Shown here piece after piece: positions 1-5,004 of a DNA stretch of 5,004 bases. The DNA comes from Hyphomicrobiales bacterium (lineage in GTDB: Bacteria > Pseudomonadota > Alphaproteobacteria > Rhizobiales > GCA-2746425): positions 25,317 through 30,320 of the forward strand of contig NVXB01000046.1 in NCBI GenBank assembly GCA_002746425.1, in the 5' to 3' direction. Positions within the stretch are counted from its first letter, which is position 1. Every line of letters starts with the position of its first letter. Position numbers and translations under genes: made by a program. Under the pieces are notes generated by a model, which made no database searches, had not been told where the DNA came from, and saw only the letters and a program-made list of their open reading frames with translations.

Positions 1-28
1 CTTGCTAAGCGGCGCTTCCTACCTATAG
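1..28 (+). promoter_or_regulatory. Candidate argG promoter (alphaproteobacterial sigma-70 type)
   Basis: CTTGCT at 1-6 and CTATAG at 23-28 are separated by 16 bp. They resemble the CTTGAC and CTATAT boxes described for housekeeping promoters in rhizobia (4 of 6 and 5 of 6 matches). The predicted transcription start would fall around position 35, giving a leader of about 50 nt before argG. The -35 box sits at the very edge of the window, so nothing upstream can be judged. A perfect palindrome overlaps the spacer and the probable start region. The call rests on motif resemblance only. Confidence 0.35.
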
Positions 29-36
29 TGCGCCGC
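9..36. promoter_or_regulatory. GC-rich inverted repeat over the argG promoter (possible operator or hairpin)
   Basis: GCGGCGC at 9-15 is repeated exactly in inverted orientation as GCGCCGC at 30-36, with a 14-nt spacer. The left arm lies between the candidate -35 and -10 boxes, and the right arm lies at the likely transcription start. That placement would suit an operator for a dimeric repressor. It could equally be the tail of a terminator belonging to an upstream gene. There is no T tract on the + strand, and only TT follows when it is read on the - strand, so an intrinsic terminator is poorly supported. I recognise no specific regulator site. Confidence 0.35.
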
Positions 37-76
37 AAAACGGTTCGGCGGGCAAAGCCCCCAATTTCATACATTC

Positions 77-81
77 AGGAG
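77..81 (+). promoter_or_regulatory. Ribosome binding site of argG
   Basis: AGGAG lies 6 nt before the ATG at 88. This fixes the start at 88 and rules out the in-frame GTG at 28, which would add 20 residues unlike any ArgG N-terminus. An out-of-frame ATG at 84 is too close to the Shine-Dalgarno sequence to compete well. Confidence 0.85.
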
Positions 82-87
82 TCATGC

Positions 88-1314
88 ATGTCCCAATCTG
101 GCGACATTAAAAAGGTCGTTCTGGCTTATTCTGGCGGTCTTGATACGTCCATTATTCTCAAATGGCTCAAGATGACCTACAATTGCGAAGTGGTTACCTT
201 CACCGCAGACCTTGGTCAGGGCGAAGAAATTGAGTCCGCGCGCAAAAAAGCCGAAATGATGGGCATCAAGGAAATCTACATTGAAGATGTGCGCGAAGAA
301 TTTGTGCGCGACTTTGTGTTTCCAATGTTTCGCGCCAATGCACTGTATGAGGGTGTTTATCTGCTGGGCACATCCATCGCCCGCCCTTTAATTTCCAAAC
401 GTCTGATTGAGATTGCCAAGGAAACCGGCGCTGATGCGATTTCTCATGGCGCAACGGGTAAAGGTAATGATCAGGTTCGTTTTGAACTGGCCGCCTATGC
501 ACTCAACCCGGATATCAAAATCATTGCACCGTGGCGCGAATGGGATTTGACCTCTCGCACCCGTTTGCTGGAATTTGCTGAAGCCAACCAAATTCCTATT
601 GCCAAAGACAAGCGCGGCGAAGCCCCTTTCTCTGTTGATGCCAATTTGCTGCACACCTCCTCTGAGGGCAAAGTGCTTGAAGACCCTTCAGTTGAAGCGC
701 CAGAATATGTCTATTCGCGCACCGTCTCTCCAGAAGAAGCACCGGATAAAGCAACCTTCATTGAAGTTGGCTTTGAAAAAGGCGATGCGGTTTCAATTGA
801 TGGCGAGGTAATGTCGCCTGCAACTATTCTGACCAGGCTTAATAAGCTTGGCGGTACCAACGGTATCGGCCGGCTTGATCTGGTGGAAAACCGTTATGTT
901 GGCATGAAATCTCGCGGTATTTACGAAACGCCCGGCGGCACCATTTTGCTGGCAGCGCACCGCGGTATCGAATCTATTACTCTCGACCGGGGCGCAGCTC
1001 ACCTCAAAGACGAGATCATGCCTAAATACGCTGAGCTGATCTATAACGGGTTCTGGTACTCTCCAGAACGCGAGATGTTGCAGGCCCTGATTGACAAAAG
1101 TCAGGAACAAGTGGCCGGTACGGTTCGCCTGAAACTGTATAAAGGAAATGTCGATGTTGTTGGCCGTTCCTCGCCTAACTCCCTATATGATGAAGACCTG
1201 GTGACCTTTGAAGAAGGCGCTGTATCTTATGACCACAATGATGCAGCTGGATTTATCAAGCTCAATGCATTACGGCTGCGCACTTTAGCCAACCGCACCA
1301 AAAACAATAAATAA
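88..1314 (+). CDS. argG: Argininosuccinate synthase
   Basis: This enzyme joins citrulline and aspartate using ATP (released as AMP and pyrophosphate) to form argininosuccinate, the penultimate step of arginine synthesis, in the cytoplasm. The 408-residue product matches the usual length of about 400 for the family. The N-type ATP pyrophosphatase loop SGGLDTS is at residues 15-21. TADLGQG (39-45), GTSIARP (94-100), HGATGKGNDQVRFE (120-133) and IAPWREWD (146-153) are the conserved nucleotide- and substrate-binding segments. The family-typical SVDANLLHTSSEG stretch begins near 182. NGIGRLDLVENR (258-269) and GMKSRGIYETPGG (272-284) mark the C-terminal synthetase domain. The start at 88 is chosen for its good ribosome binding site and because the protein then begins a few residues before the first beta strand. 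No frameshift or missing motif is seen. typA follows 51 bp downstream in the same direction and may share the transcript. The function is considered certain. Confidence 0.98.
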   Translation: MSQSGDIKKVVLAYSGGLDTSIILKWLKMTYNCEVVTFTADLGQGEEIESARKKAEMMGIKEIYIEDVREEFVRDFVFPMFRANALYEGVYLLGTSIARPLISKRLIEIAKETGADAISHGATGKGNDQVRFELAAYALNPDIKIIAPWREWDLTSRTRLLEFAEANQIPIAKDKRGEAPFSVDANLLHTSSEGKVLEDPSVEAPEYVYSRTVSPEEAPDKATFIEVGFEKGDAVSIDGEVMSPATILTRLNKLGGTNGIGRLDLVENRYVGMKSRGIYETPGGTILLAAHRGIESITLDRGAAHLKDEIMPKYAELIYNGFWYSPEREMLQALIDKSQEQVAGTVRLKLYKGNVDVVGRSSPNSLYDEDLVTFEEGAVSYDHNDAAGFIKLNALRLRTLANRTKNNK

Positions 1315-1323
1315 CTCTCTAAC

Positions 1324-1349
1324 GCGGGTGGCCCCTCTCGGCCAACCGC
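1324..1349 (+). other. GC-rich hairpin between argG and typA
   Basis: GCGGGTGGCC at 1324-1333 can pair with GGCCAACCGC at 1340-1349, giving a 10-position stem with one mismatch and a 6-nt loop, CCTCTC. No run of T follows (the sequence continues CCGAACGGAACAAAAAATG), so it is not a standard intrinsic terminator. Likely roles are protection of the argG mRNA 3' end, a pause, or partial attenuation before typA. It ends 16 nt before the typA ATG, so it leaves the weak ribosome binding site free. Confidence 0.5.
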
Positions 1350-1365
1350 CCGAACGGAACAAAAA

Positions 1366-3186
1366 ATGTCCTTGCGAAATATCGCCATTATCGCTCACGT
1401 TGATCATGGCAAAACCACTCTAATTGATGTGCTGTTGAGAGAAACCGGCGCCTTTCGTGAAAACCAGCAGGTTGACGAACGTGCGATGGATTCCAATGAT
1501 CTTGAGCGCGAGCGCGGCATCACCATTCTTGCCAAGGTTGCCTCGGTCAACTGGAAAGATTCTCGCATCAACATCGTGGATACACCGGGCCATGCCGATT
1601 TCGGCGGCGAAGTTGAACGTATTCTCGAAATGGTTGATGGCGCTATTTTGCTGGTGGATGCAGCTGAAGGCCCCATGCCTCAGACCAAATTTGTGCTGGC
1701 CAAAGCGCTGAGGATGGGCCTCAAGCCCATCGTTGTCATCAACAAGATCGACAAATCTGATGCGCGCCCGGATGCCGTTCTGGATGAAGTTTTTGATTTG
1801 TTTGCCAATTTGGACGCCACTGAAGAGCAGCTTGATTTTTCTGTTTTATACGGTTCTGCCAAACAAGGTTGGATGGCGCTGGAACCAGATGGCCCTAAGG
1901 ATGGCATTGACCCTCTGCTTAAAATGGTTATGGACAAAGTGCCTGAGCCGACAACGCAGGAAGGCCCTTTCCAGCTATTGGCAACGACCATTGAATCCAA
2001 CCCATATCTTGGCCGTATTCTGACCGGGCGTATTCGCTCCGGCTCGATCAAACCCAATCAAACCATCAAAGCATTGACCCGTGAGGGCAAATTGATTGAA
2101 TCTGGCCGTATCACCCGGGTTCTTGGCTTTCGCGGCCTAGAGCGCGTTCCGGTTGAAGAAGCCTTTGCGGGCGATATTGTTGCACTGGCTGGCCTTACCA
2201 AAGCCACCGTGGCCGATACATTGCTTGATCCATCACTGAACACCGCCATTGAGGCACAGCCAATTGATCCGCCAACACTCTCCATGGCTTTTCGCATCAA
2301 TGATAGCCCGATTGCGGGTACTGAAGGCGACAAGGTGCAAAGCCGTGTCATTCGTGACCGCTTGATCAAAGAAGCTGAAGGCAATGTCGCACTTCAGGTG
2401 ACAGCAGGCGCTGACGGCGATAGCTTCGAAGTTGCCGGTCGTGGCGAGTTGCAGCTTGCAGTGCTGATTGAAACCATGCGCCGTGAAGGCTTTGAGCTCG
2501 GCATTGGCAAGCCGCGCGTTGTGTTCCAAACAGATGAAAATGGCAAACGTCTGGAGCCCATTGAGGAAGTCATCATTGATGTTGATGATGAGCATTCCGG
2601 TGTTGTTGTGAAAAAAATGGCTGAGAGAAAAGCCGAAATGGTCGAAATGCGCCCATCCTCCAATGGCCGTACCCGCCTTGTGTTCCACGCCCCAACGCGT
2701 GGCCTGATCGGTTATCAGCCAGAATTACTGTCGGATACCCGTGGCACAGCCGTCATGAACCGTTTGTTCCATGAATATGCGCCTTACAAGGGTGATATTG
2801 CGGGCCGCCGCACGGGCGCCTTGATTTCCAATGGCCAGGGCAATGCCGTTCCTTTTGCCATGTTCAACCTGGAAGACCGTGGCCCAATGATCATTAAACC
2901 GGGTACCCGCGTTTATGAGGGCATGATCGTGGGCGAGCACACCAAGGGCAGAGACCTTGAAGTGAACGTTCTTAAGGGCAAGCAACTGACCAATATGCGT
3001 TCATCCGGTAAGGATGATGCGGTCCGCCTGACAACGCCAATCCAGATGACACTGGAAAAGGCTCTGTCCTACATTCAGGATGATGAGTTGGTGGAAATTA
3101 CGCCAAAGTCCATCCGCCTGCGCAAACGCTTGTTGCTTTCCCATGAACGCAAAAAAGCTTCTCGCATGGCTGCCGCTGGTAACTAA
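1366..3186 (+). CDS. typA: Translational GTPase TypA/BipA
   Basis: TypA/BipA is a ribosome-binding GTPase related to EF-G and LepA. It supports assembly of the large ribosomal subunit and growth under cold or other stress. The 606-residue product has the normal family length of about 605-615. All five G motifs are present: G1 AHVDHGKT (10-17), G2 RGITI (50-54), G3 DTPGH (72-76), G4 NKID (126-129) and G5 GSAK (163-166). A beta-barrel domain II follows from about 200 to 290, then EF-G-like domains III and V. The BipA-specific C-terminal domain includes the RGLIGYQ segment (from 445) and GEHTKGRDLEVNVLKGKQLT (523-542). The basic end RKRLLLSHERKK is typical of the family. The start at 1366 is preceded only by a weak GGAA (1356-1359), and the protein begins directly at the first beta strand as homologs do. 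It lies 51 bp after argG, so co-transcription is plausible. No anomalies are visible. Confidence 0.98.
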   Translation: MSLRNIAIIAHVDHGKTTLIDVLLRETGAFRENQQVDERAMDSNDLERERGITILAKVASVNWKDSRINIVDTPGHADFGGEVERILEMVDGAILLVDAAEGPMPQTKFVLAKALRMGLKPIVVINKIDKSDARPDAVLDEVFDLFANLDATEEQLDFSVLYGSAKQGWMALEPDGPKDGIDPLLKMVMDKVPEPTTQEGPFQLLATTIESNPYLGRILTGRIRSGSIKPNQTIKALTREGKLIESGRITRVLGFRGLERVPVEEAFAGDIVALAGLTKATVADTLLDPSLNTAIEAQPIDPPTLSMAFRINDSPIAGTEGDKVQSRVIRDRLIKEAEGNVALQVTAGADGDSFEVAGRGELQLAVLIETMRREGFELGIGKPRVVFQTDENGKRLEPIEEVIIDVDDEHSGVVVKKMAERKAEMVEMRPSSNGRTRLVFHAPTRGLIGYQPELLSDTRGTAVMNRLFHEYAPYKGDIAGRRTGALISNGQGNAVPFAMFNLEDRGPMIIKPGTRVYEGMIVGEHTKGRDLEVNVLKGKQLTNMRSSGKDDAVRLTTPIQMTLEKALSYIQDDELVEITPKSIRLRKRLLLSHERKKASRMAAAGN

Positions 3187-3231
3187 AACCAGCCACAGCA
3201 CTTTCACTAAGCGACTTTCGTTTAGACAAAT

Positions 3232-3272
3232 TCAGGTCCGGTTCAGATTACATAATCTACAACCGGGCCTGA
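3232..3272. other. Long central hairpin of the intergenic structure
   Basis: TCAGGTCCGGTT (3232-3243) pairs with AACCGGGCCTGA (3261-3272) over 12 positions with one G-U wobble. Above a small internal loop (C3244 against A3259-C3260), AGATT (3245-3249) pairs with AATCT (3254-3258) around the tetraloop ACAT. It lies 45 bp after the typA stop, where a terminator would be expected. No T tract follows on the + strand (the next bases are TGTCGCCC), so it is not an ordinary intrinsic terminator. It may stop or stabilise the argG-typA mRNA with Rho or exonucleases, or act as an arm of the larger leader fold. Confidence 0.6.
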
Positions 3273-3314
3273 TGTCGCCCTATTGCGGGCGTACTATGTC
3301 TAAAGTTAGTGAAA

Positions 3315-3320
3315 GAGGTG
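3315..3320 (+). promoter_or_regulatory. Ribosome binding site of the envelope protein gene
   Basis: GAGGTG lies 5 nt before the ATG at 3326, with good complementarity to the 16S 3' end. It sets the start, which also yields a textbook signal peptide. The G at 3315 and the TG at 3319-3320 are in predicted stems and AGG is a bulge, so access by ribosomes could depend on whether the leader is folded. Confidence 0.8.
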
Positions 3321-3325
3321 CTGCT

Positions 3326-3418
3326 ATGACTCAACTTATTAAGTCTGTAAAACTGCTCAAGAAGATTGGTTTTGCTGCCATCATCGGAGTAGCATTGTTG
3401 AGTTCGCCTGTTATGGCG
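3326..3418 (+). other. Sec signal peptide of the envelope protein
   Basis: Residues 1-13 carry four lysines (6, 9, 12, 13). They are followed by the hydrophobic core IGFAAIIGVALLSS and the polar end PVMA. Val at -3 and Ala at -1 fit signal peptidase I, with cleavage between Ala31 and Gln32. There is no lipobox cysteine, so it is not a lipoprotein. Confidence 0.85.
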
Positions 3419-5004
3419 CAAAAACAGGGTCTGGCGCGCGAGACCCTGGAACAGTTGATCAATGTCCCGCCAAGTGATTTGAGCGACGATGATCTGAGCC
3501 TGCGCATCTTGCTAAACAAACGTTTGGTGGCAGATAATGTTAAGCAAATTGCTGGCATCAAATTAAAGCCGTTGCTACGCGCTGACCGCCGCGAGAAAAA
3601 ACGCCGCGGTGGCAAACAAACCGTCGCGACGACAAAAAACACGGTCGATCAAACCACCGACATTCAAGCGCCAAAGCGGAATAATAATCCTGAAGCCAAT
3701 CGTAAGGCACGGGACTTGCTAAGGGATACCCGCCGGGCAAAATCCATGCCAATCCCTGAACTGAAGAAACGCATTACCCAATCAGAGAATGTTTTGGCCA
3801 TGGGCGGTATCCGCCTGAAGCGGACCAACCAGCTTGAAGTTCGTCTGGCGAAAGATCGCGGCGTCCTGAGCCAAAAGATTGCAACGCGCGCGCAACGCAA
3901 AGCCAATGATGCTGCACAAAAGGCGCAAGCTGAGCAGCAGGCCAAAGCGGACACAAAAGCGCGCCGCCAGGCAGCAAAACAGCGCGCAGCGGCAGAGCAA
4001 CGTGCAGCCAATGAGCGGGCAAAGCAGCAAAACCAACTGAACAACCAAAACCGGCAAGCCAACCAGATTGCGCGGGATTTGCTGCGCGATAACCGTCCGG
4101 CGCGCCAGCTAAGCCTAGCGCAATTGAACAAGCGCATTGCCGCAGTAACCCAAGCGCTCAGCTACCCGGATATGCGCCGCCGTTTAAGCCGCCAATTGGA
4201 AGCGCGGCTGACGGAAGATCAAAATGCACTGACATCCCGCCGAGTTCAAAAACCTAATAAGCCATCGAGCAATCAGGGCGCCAACAAGCTGGCCCGTGGT
4301 CTGTTGCAGGACCAGCGCCCGGCGGCAAACCTTGGCCTGCCAGAGCTGCGCGAGCGCGTGAAAAGAACTCGCAAAGTTCTGCAAAACACCAATTTGCGCC
4401 AACGGCTATCCAATCAATTGCTCGATAGGCTTGCCAGTGACCGGGATGAATTGCGTAGCCGTGTGGCACAACGCGAGGGTCGCCGTCCGGATCTCAGAGC
4501 AAATGCAGGGCAGCGCGATAAGATTATTGATGACCAGCGCCCGGCTTTCCGTCTGACCGATTCTCAGCTGGACAATCGTATTGAGCTGACCGGAAACTTT
4601 CTGCAAAGCGCCCGGATGCGCCAACGGATTCGCAACCGCCTTGAAACACGTCTGGCCGATGACCGGGGCGAGAAGCGCCGCCGCCTATTGGCCGCAAGAG
4701 CCGAACGCCGCGAGAAATTGCGCAACCGCCGCGCTCGCAACAATGGCAACGGTTTTACCATTGAATTGGGCGACACCGGTATTCAGTTCAGCTTTGGCGA
4801 TAACGGCGTGCAGATCGGGCCTAACTCTAACTCTGGCTTCGCCAATGATTTTGTACCCACCCAAGATATCATCGCCGCTGAGGTTGATAACGCCGCCATC
4901 CAGCGCCAATTGCTAGCACCACCACGCCAACGCATTCGCCGTGCCTATACGCTCAATGAGTTCCGCGCCCGGCCGGATTTACGTGCCATCATGCCCGGCA
5001 TTGA
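3326..5004 (+). CDS. Secreted Arg-rich repeat protein, probable N-terminal part of an OmpA-family protein (runs off window)
   Basis: An open frame of 559 full codons begins at an ATG with a strong ribosome binding site and has no stop before the window ends. Residues 1-31 form a Sec signal peptide. The mature part is very rich in Arg, Gln, Leu and Ala. It contains one divergent repeat (about 39-94) and four gapless 57-residue repeats at 128-184, 249-305, 323-379 and 397-453. Shared elements are D-x-R-P-A near the start, L-x-x-R-(I/V) in the middle, and R-L-x-x-D near the end. Residues 185-248 are an Ala/Gln/Arg-rich, probably helical or coiled-coil insertion. Residues 454-472 are very basic. 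Residues 473-500 are Gly/Asn-rich with alternating hydrophobic residues suggesting short strands. The last segment, RAYTLNEFRARPDLRAIMPG (539-558), resembles from memory the linker just before the peptidoglycan-binding OmpA domain in rhizobial OmpA-family proteins, so that domain is predicted beyond position 5004. It would act in the periplasm or outer membrane as an envelope-wall link. The open frame, signal peptide and repeats are seen directly; the OmpA assignment is inference. Confidence 0.75.
   Translation, partial: MTQLIKSVKLLKKIGFAAIIGVALLSSPVMAQKQGLARETLEQLINVPPSDLSDDDLSLRILLNKRLVADNVKQIAGIKLKPLLRADRREKKRRGGKQTVATTKNTVDQTTDIQAPKRNNNPEANRKARDLLRDTRRAKSMPIPELKKRITQSENVLAMGGIRLKRTNQLEVRLAKDRGVLSQKIATRAQRKANDAAQKAQAEQQAKADTKARRQAAKQRAAAEQRAANERAKQQNQLNNQNRQANQIARDLLRDNRPARQLSLAQLNKRIAAVTQALSYPDMRRRLSRQLEARLTEDQNALTSRRVQKPNKPSSNQGANKLARGLLQDQRPAANLGLPELRERVKRTRKVLQNTNLRQRLSNQLLDRLASDRDELRSRVAQREGRRPDLRANAGQRDKIIDDQRPAFRLTDSQLDNRIELTGNFLQSARMRQRIRNRLETRLADDRGEKRRRLLAARAERREKLRNRRARNNGNGFTIELGDTGIQFSFGDNGVQIGPNSNSGFANDFVPTQDIIAAEVDNAAIQRQLLAPPRQRIRRAYTLNEFRARPDLRAIMPGI
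3707..3877 (+). repeat. Protein repeat unit 1 (57 residues)
   Basis: Residues 128-184 of the envelope protein start ARDLLRDTRRA and include PELKKRI and RLAKDR. They align without gaps to the three later units. This copy has Arg where the others have Pro in the D-x-R-P-A element. It is separated from unit 2 by the Ala/Gln/Arg-rich insertion. A more divergent earlier copy (residues about 39-94, positions 3440-3607) shows PSDLSDDDLSLRI and RADRRE in the same order but needs a one-residue gap. Confidence 0.75.
3878..4069 (+). other. Ala/Gln/Arg-rich, probably coiled-coil segment
   Basis: Residues 185-248 consist almost only of Ala, Gln, Arg, Lys, Asn and Glu (for example QAEQQAKADTKARRQAAKQR). 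There is no Pro or Gly and few large hydrophobics, so a long solvent-exposed helix is likely, reminiscent of TolA-type spacers. It makes the unit 1 to unit 2 distance 121 residues rather than 74. Confidence 0.6.
4070..4240 (+). repeat. Protein repeat unit 2 (57 residues)
   Basis: Residues 249-305 begin ARDLLRDNRPARQL and contain LNKRI and RQLEARLTED. The first seven residues (ARDLLRD) are identical to unit 1, and the whole unit aligns without gaps. It starts exactly 74 residues before unit 3. Confidence 0.8.
4292..4462 (+). repeat. Protein repeat unit 3 (57 residues)
   Basis: Residues 323-379 begin ARGLLQDQRPAANL and contain PELRERV and NQLLDRLASDRDEL. At DNA level it shares the exact 14-mer GACCAGCGCCCGGC (4310-4323) with unit 4 (4532-4545), 222 bp apart, which equals 74 codons and supports duplication. 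Confidence 0.8.
4514..4684 (+). repeat. Protein repeat unit 4 (57 residues)
   Basis: Residues 397-453 begin RDKIIDDQRPAFRL and contain QLDNRI and NRLETRLADDRGE. It starts 74 residues after unit 3 and runs directly into a strongly basic tail (RRRLLAARAERREKLRNRRA) that ends the repeat region. Confidence 0.8.

Larger units (their letters stand above)
3196..3323 (+). promoter_or_regulatory. Large nested secondary structure in the leader of the envelope protein gene
   Basis: Almost the whole typA-to-next-gene gap folds on itself. From outside in: CAGCA (3196-3200) pairs with TGCTG (3319-3323). CTTTCACTAA (3201-3210) pairs perfectly with TTAGTGAAAG (3306-3315). TTTAGACA (3221-3228) pairs perfectly with TGTCTAAA (3297-3304). 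Inside are two local hairpins, a long one at 3232-3272 and a short one, CGCCC (3276-3280) with GGGCG (3287-3291). The result is a three-way junction on a long interrupted closing stem. The bulge AGG (3316-3318) plus its paired neighbours contain the Shine-Dalgarno sequence, and the stem ends 2 nt before the ATG. As RNA this could control translation like a riboswitch, thermosensor or protein-binding leader. As DNA it could be a short palindromic repeat of about 128 bp. It matches no riboswitch family I recognise. If transcription starts within it (CTATGT at 3294-3299 is a weak -10 candidate), the RNA model fails. Confidence 0.5.

Noticed and set aside
50..60. Small hairpin GGGC-AAA-GCCC in the argG leader
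   Set aside because: Only 4 bp with a 3-nt loop, common by chance in GC-rich leaders, and no supporting context.
28..87. In-frame GTG extension of argG by 20 residues
   Set aside because: The extension is unlike ArgG N-termini, would begin inside the candidate promoter, and the ATG at 88 has a clear AGGAG at the right distance.
2233..2688. 151-codon - strand open frame inside typA
   Set aside because: It lies wholly opposite the conserved typA coding sequence and its translation has no recognisable domain.
3070..3080. TACATTCAGGA occurs here inside typA and also at 70-80 before argG
   Set aside because: An 11-nt match over 5 kb can be coincidental. One copy is coding and the other serves as a Shine-Dalgarno region, with no similarity around them.
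3222..3256. Promoter with TTAGAC (3222-3227) as -35 and CATAAT (3251-3256) as -10
   Set aside because: The spacing of 23 bp is too long, and both elements are already explained by inverted repeats.
3271..3299. Promoter for the envelope gene with CTATGT (3294-3299) as -10
   Set aside because: The -10 matches 5 of 6 but the best -35 at 17 bp spacing, GATGTC (3271-3276), matches only 3 of 6. Kept only as an alternative that would undermine the RNA leader model.
3664..4137. Long open frames on the - strand opposite the repeat gene
   Set aside because: They show Cys/Trp/Arg-rich translations typical of antisense shadows of a biased + strand gene. They resemble no known proteins, and the + strand frame has a signal peptide, RBS and repeats.

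Overview
The window looks like chromosomal core sequence from an alphaproteobacterium, most plausibly a member of the Hyphomicrobiales (Rhizobiales) with mid-range GC (about half, judged by eye). The grounds are the character of the ArgG and TypA proteins, an argG promoter candidate of the alphaproteobacterial CTTGAC/CTATAT type, and a third gene that resembles the Arg-rich repeat plus OmpA-domain envelope proteins I recall from rhizobial genomes. The assignment is inference; no search was run.

Layout: all genes are on the + strand. Positions 1-87 are the argG leader, with a candidate promoter overlapped by a perfect 7-bp palindrome. argG (88-1314) encodes a complete argininosuccinate synthase. 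A 51-bp gap containing a GC-rich hairpin leads to typA/bipA (1366-3186), a complete ribosome-associated translational GTPase. A 139-bp gap follows (3187-3325), and almost all of it can be drawn as one nested RNA or DNA secondary structure ending 2 nt before the next start codon. The third gene (3326 to the window edge, no stop seen) encodes a secreted protein with a signal peptide, one divergent and four clear copies of a 57-residue Arg/Leu-rich repeat, a long Ala/Gln/Arg-rich helical insertion, and the beginning of what is probably the linker to a C-terminal OmpA domain lying beyond the window.

How the genes work together: argG (arginine biosynthesis) and typA (ribosome assembly and stress GTPase) are housekeeping genes that may be co-transcribed because of close spacing, but they have no direct functional link. 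The third gene is probably separately controlled, since the structured leader would place its ribosome binding site in or beside a stem. There is no sign of mobile genes, phage, CRISPR, tRNA or rRNA. The two most interesting items are the structured leader at 3196-3323 and the regular repeat architecture of the truncated envelope protein.
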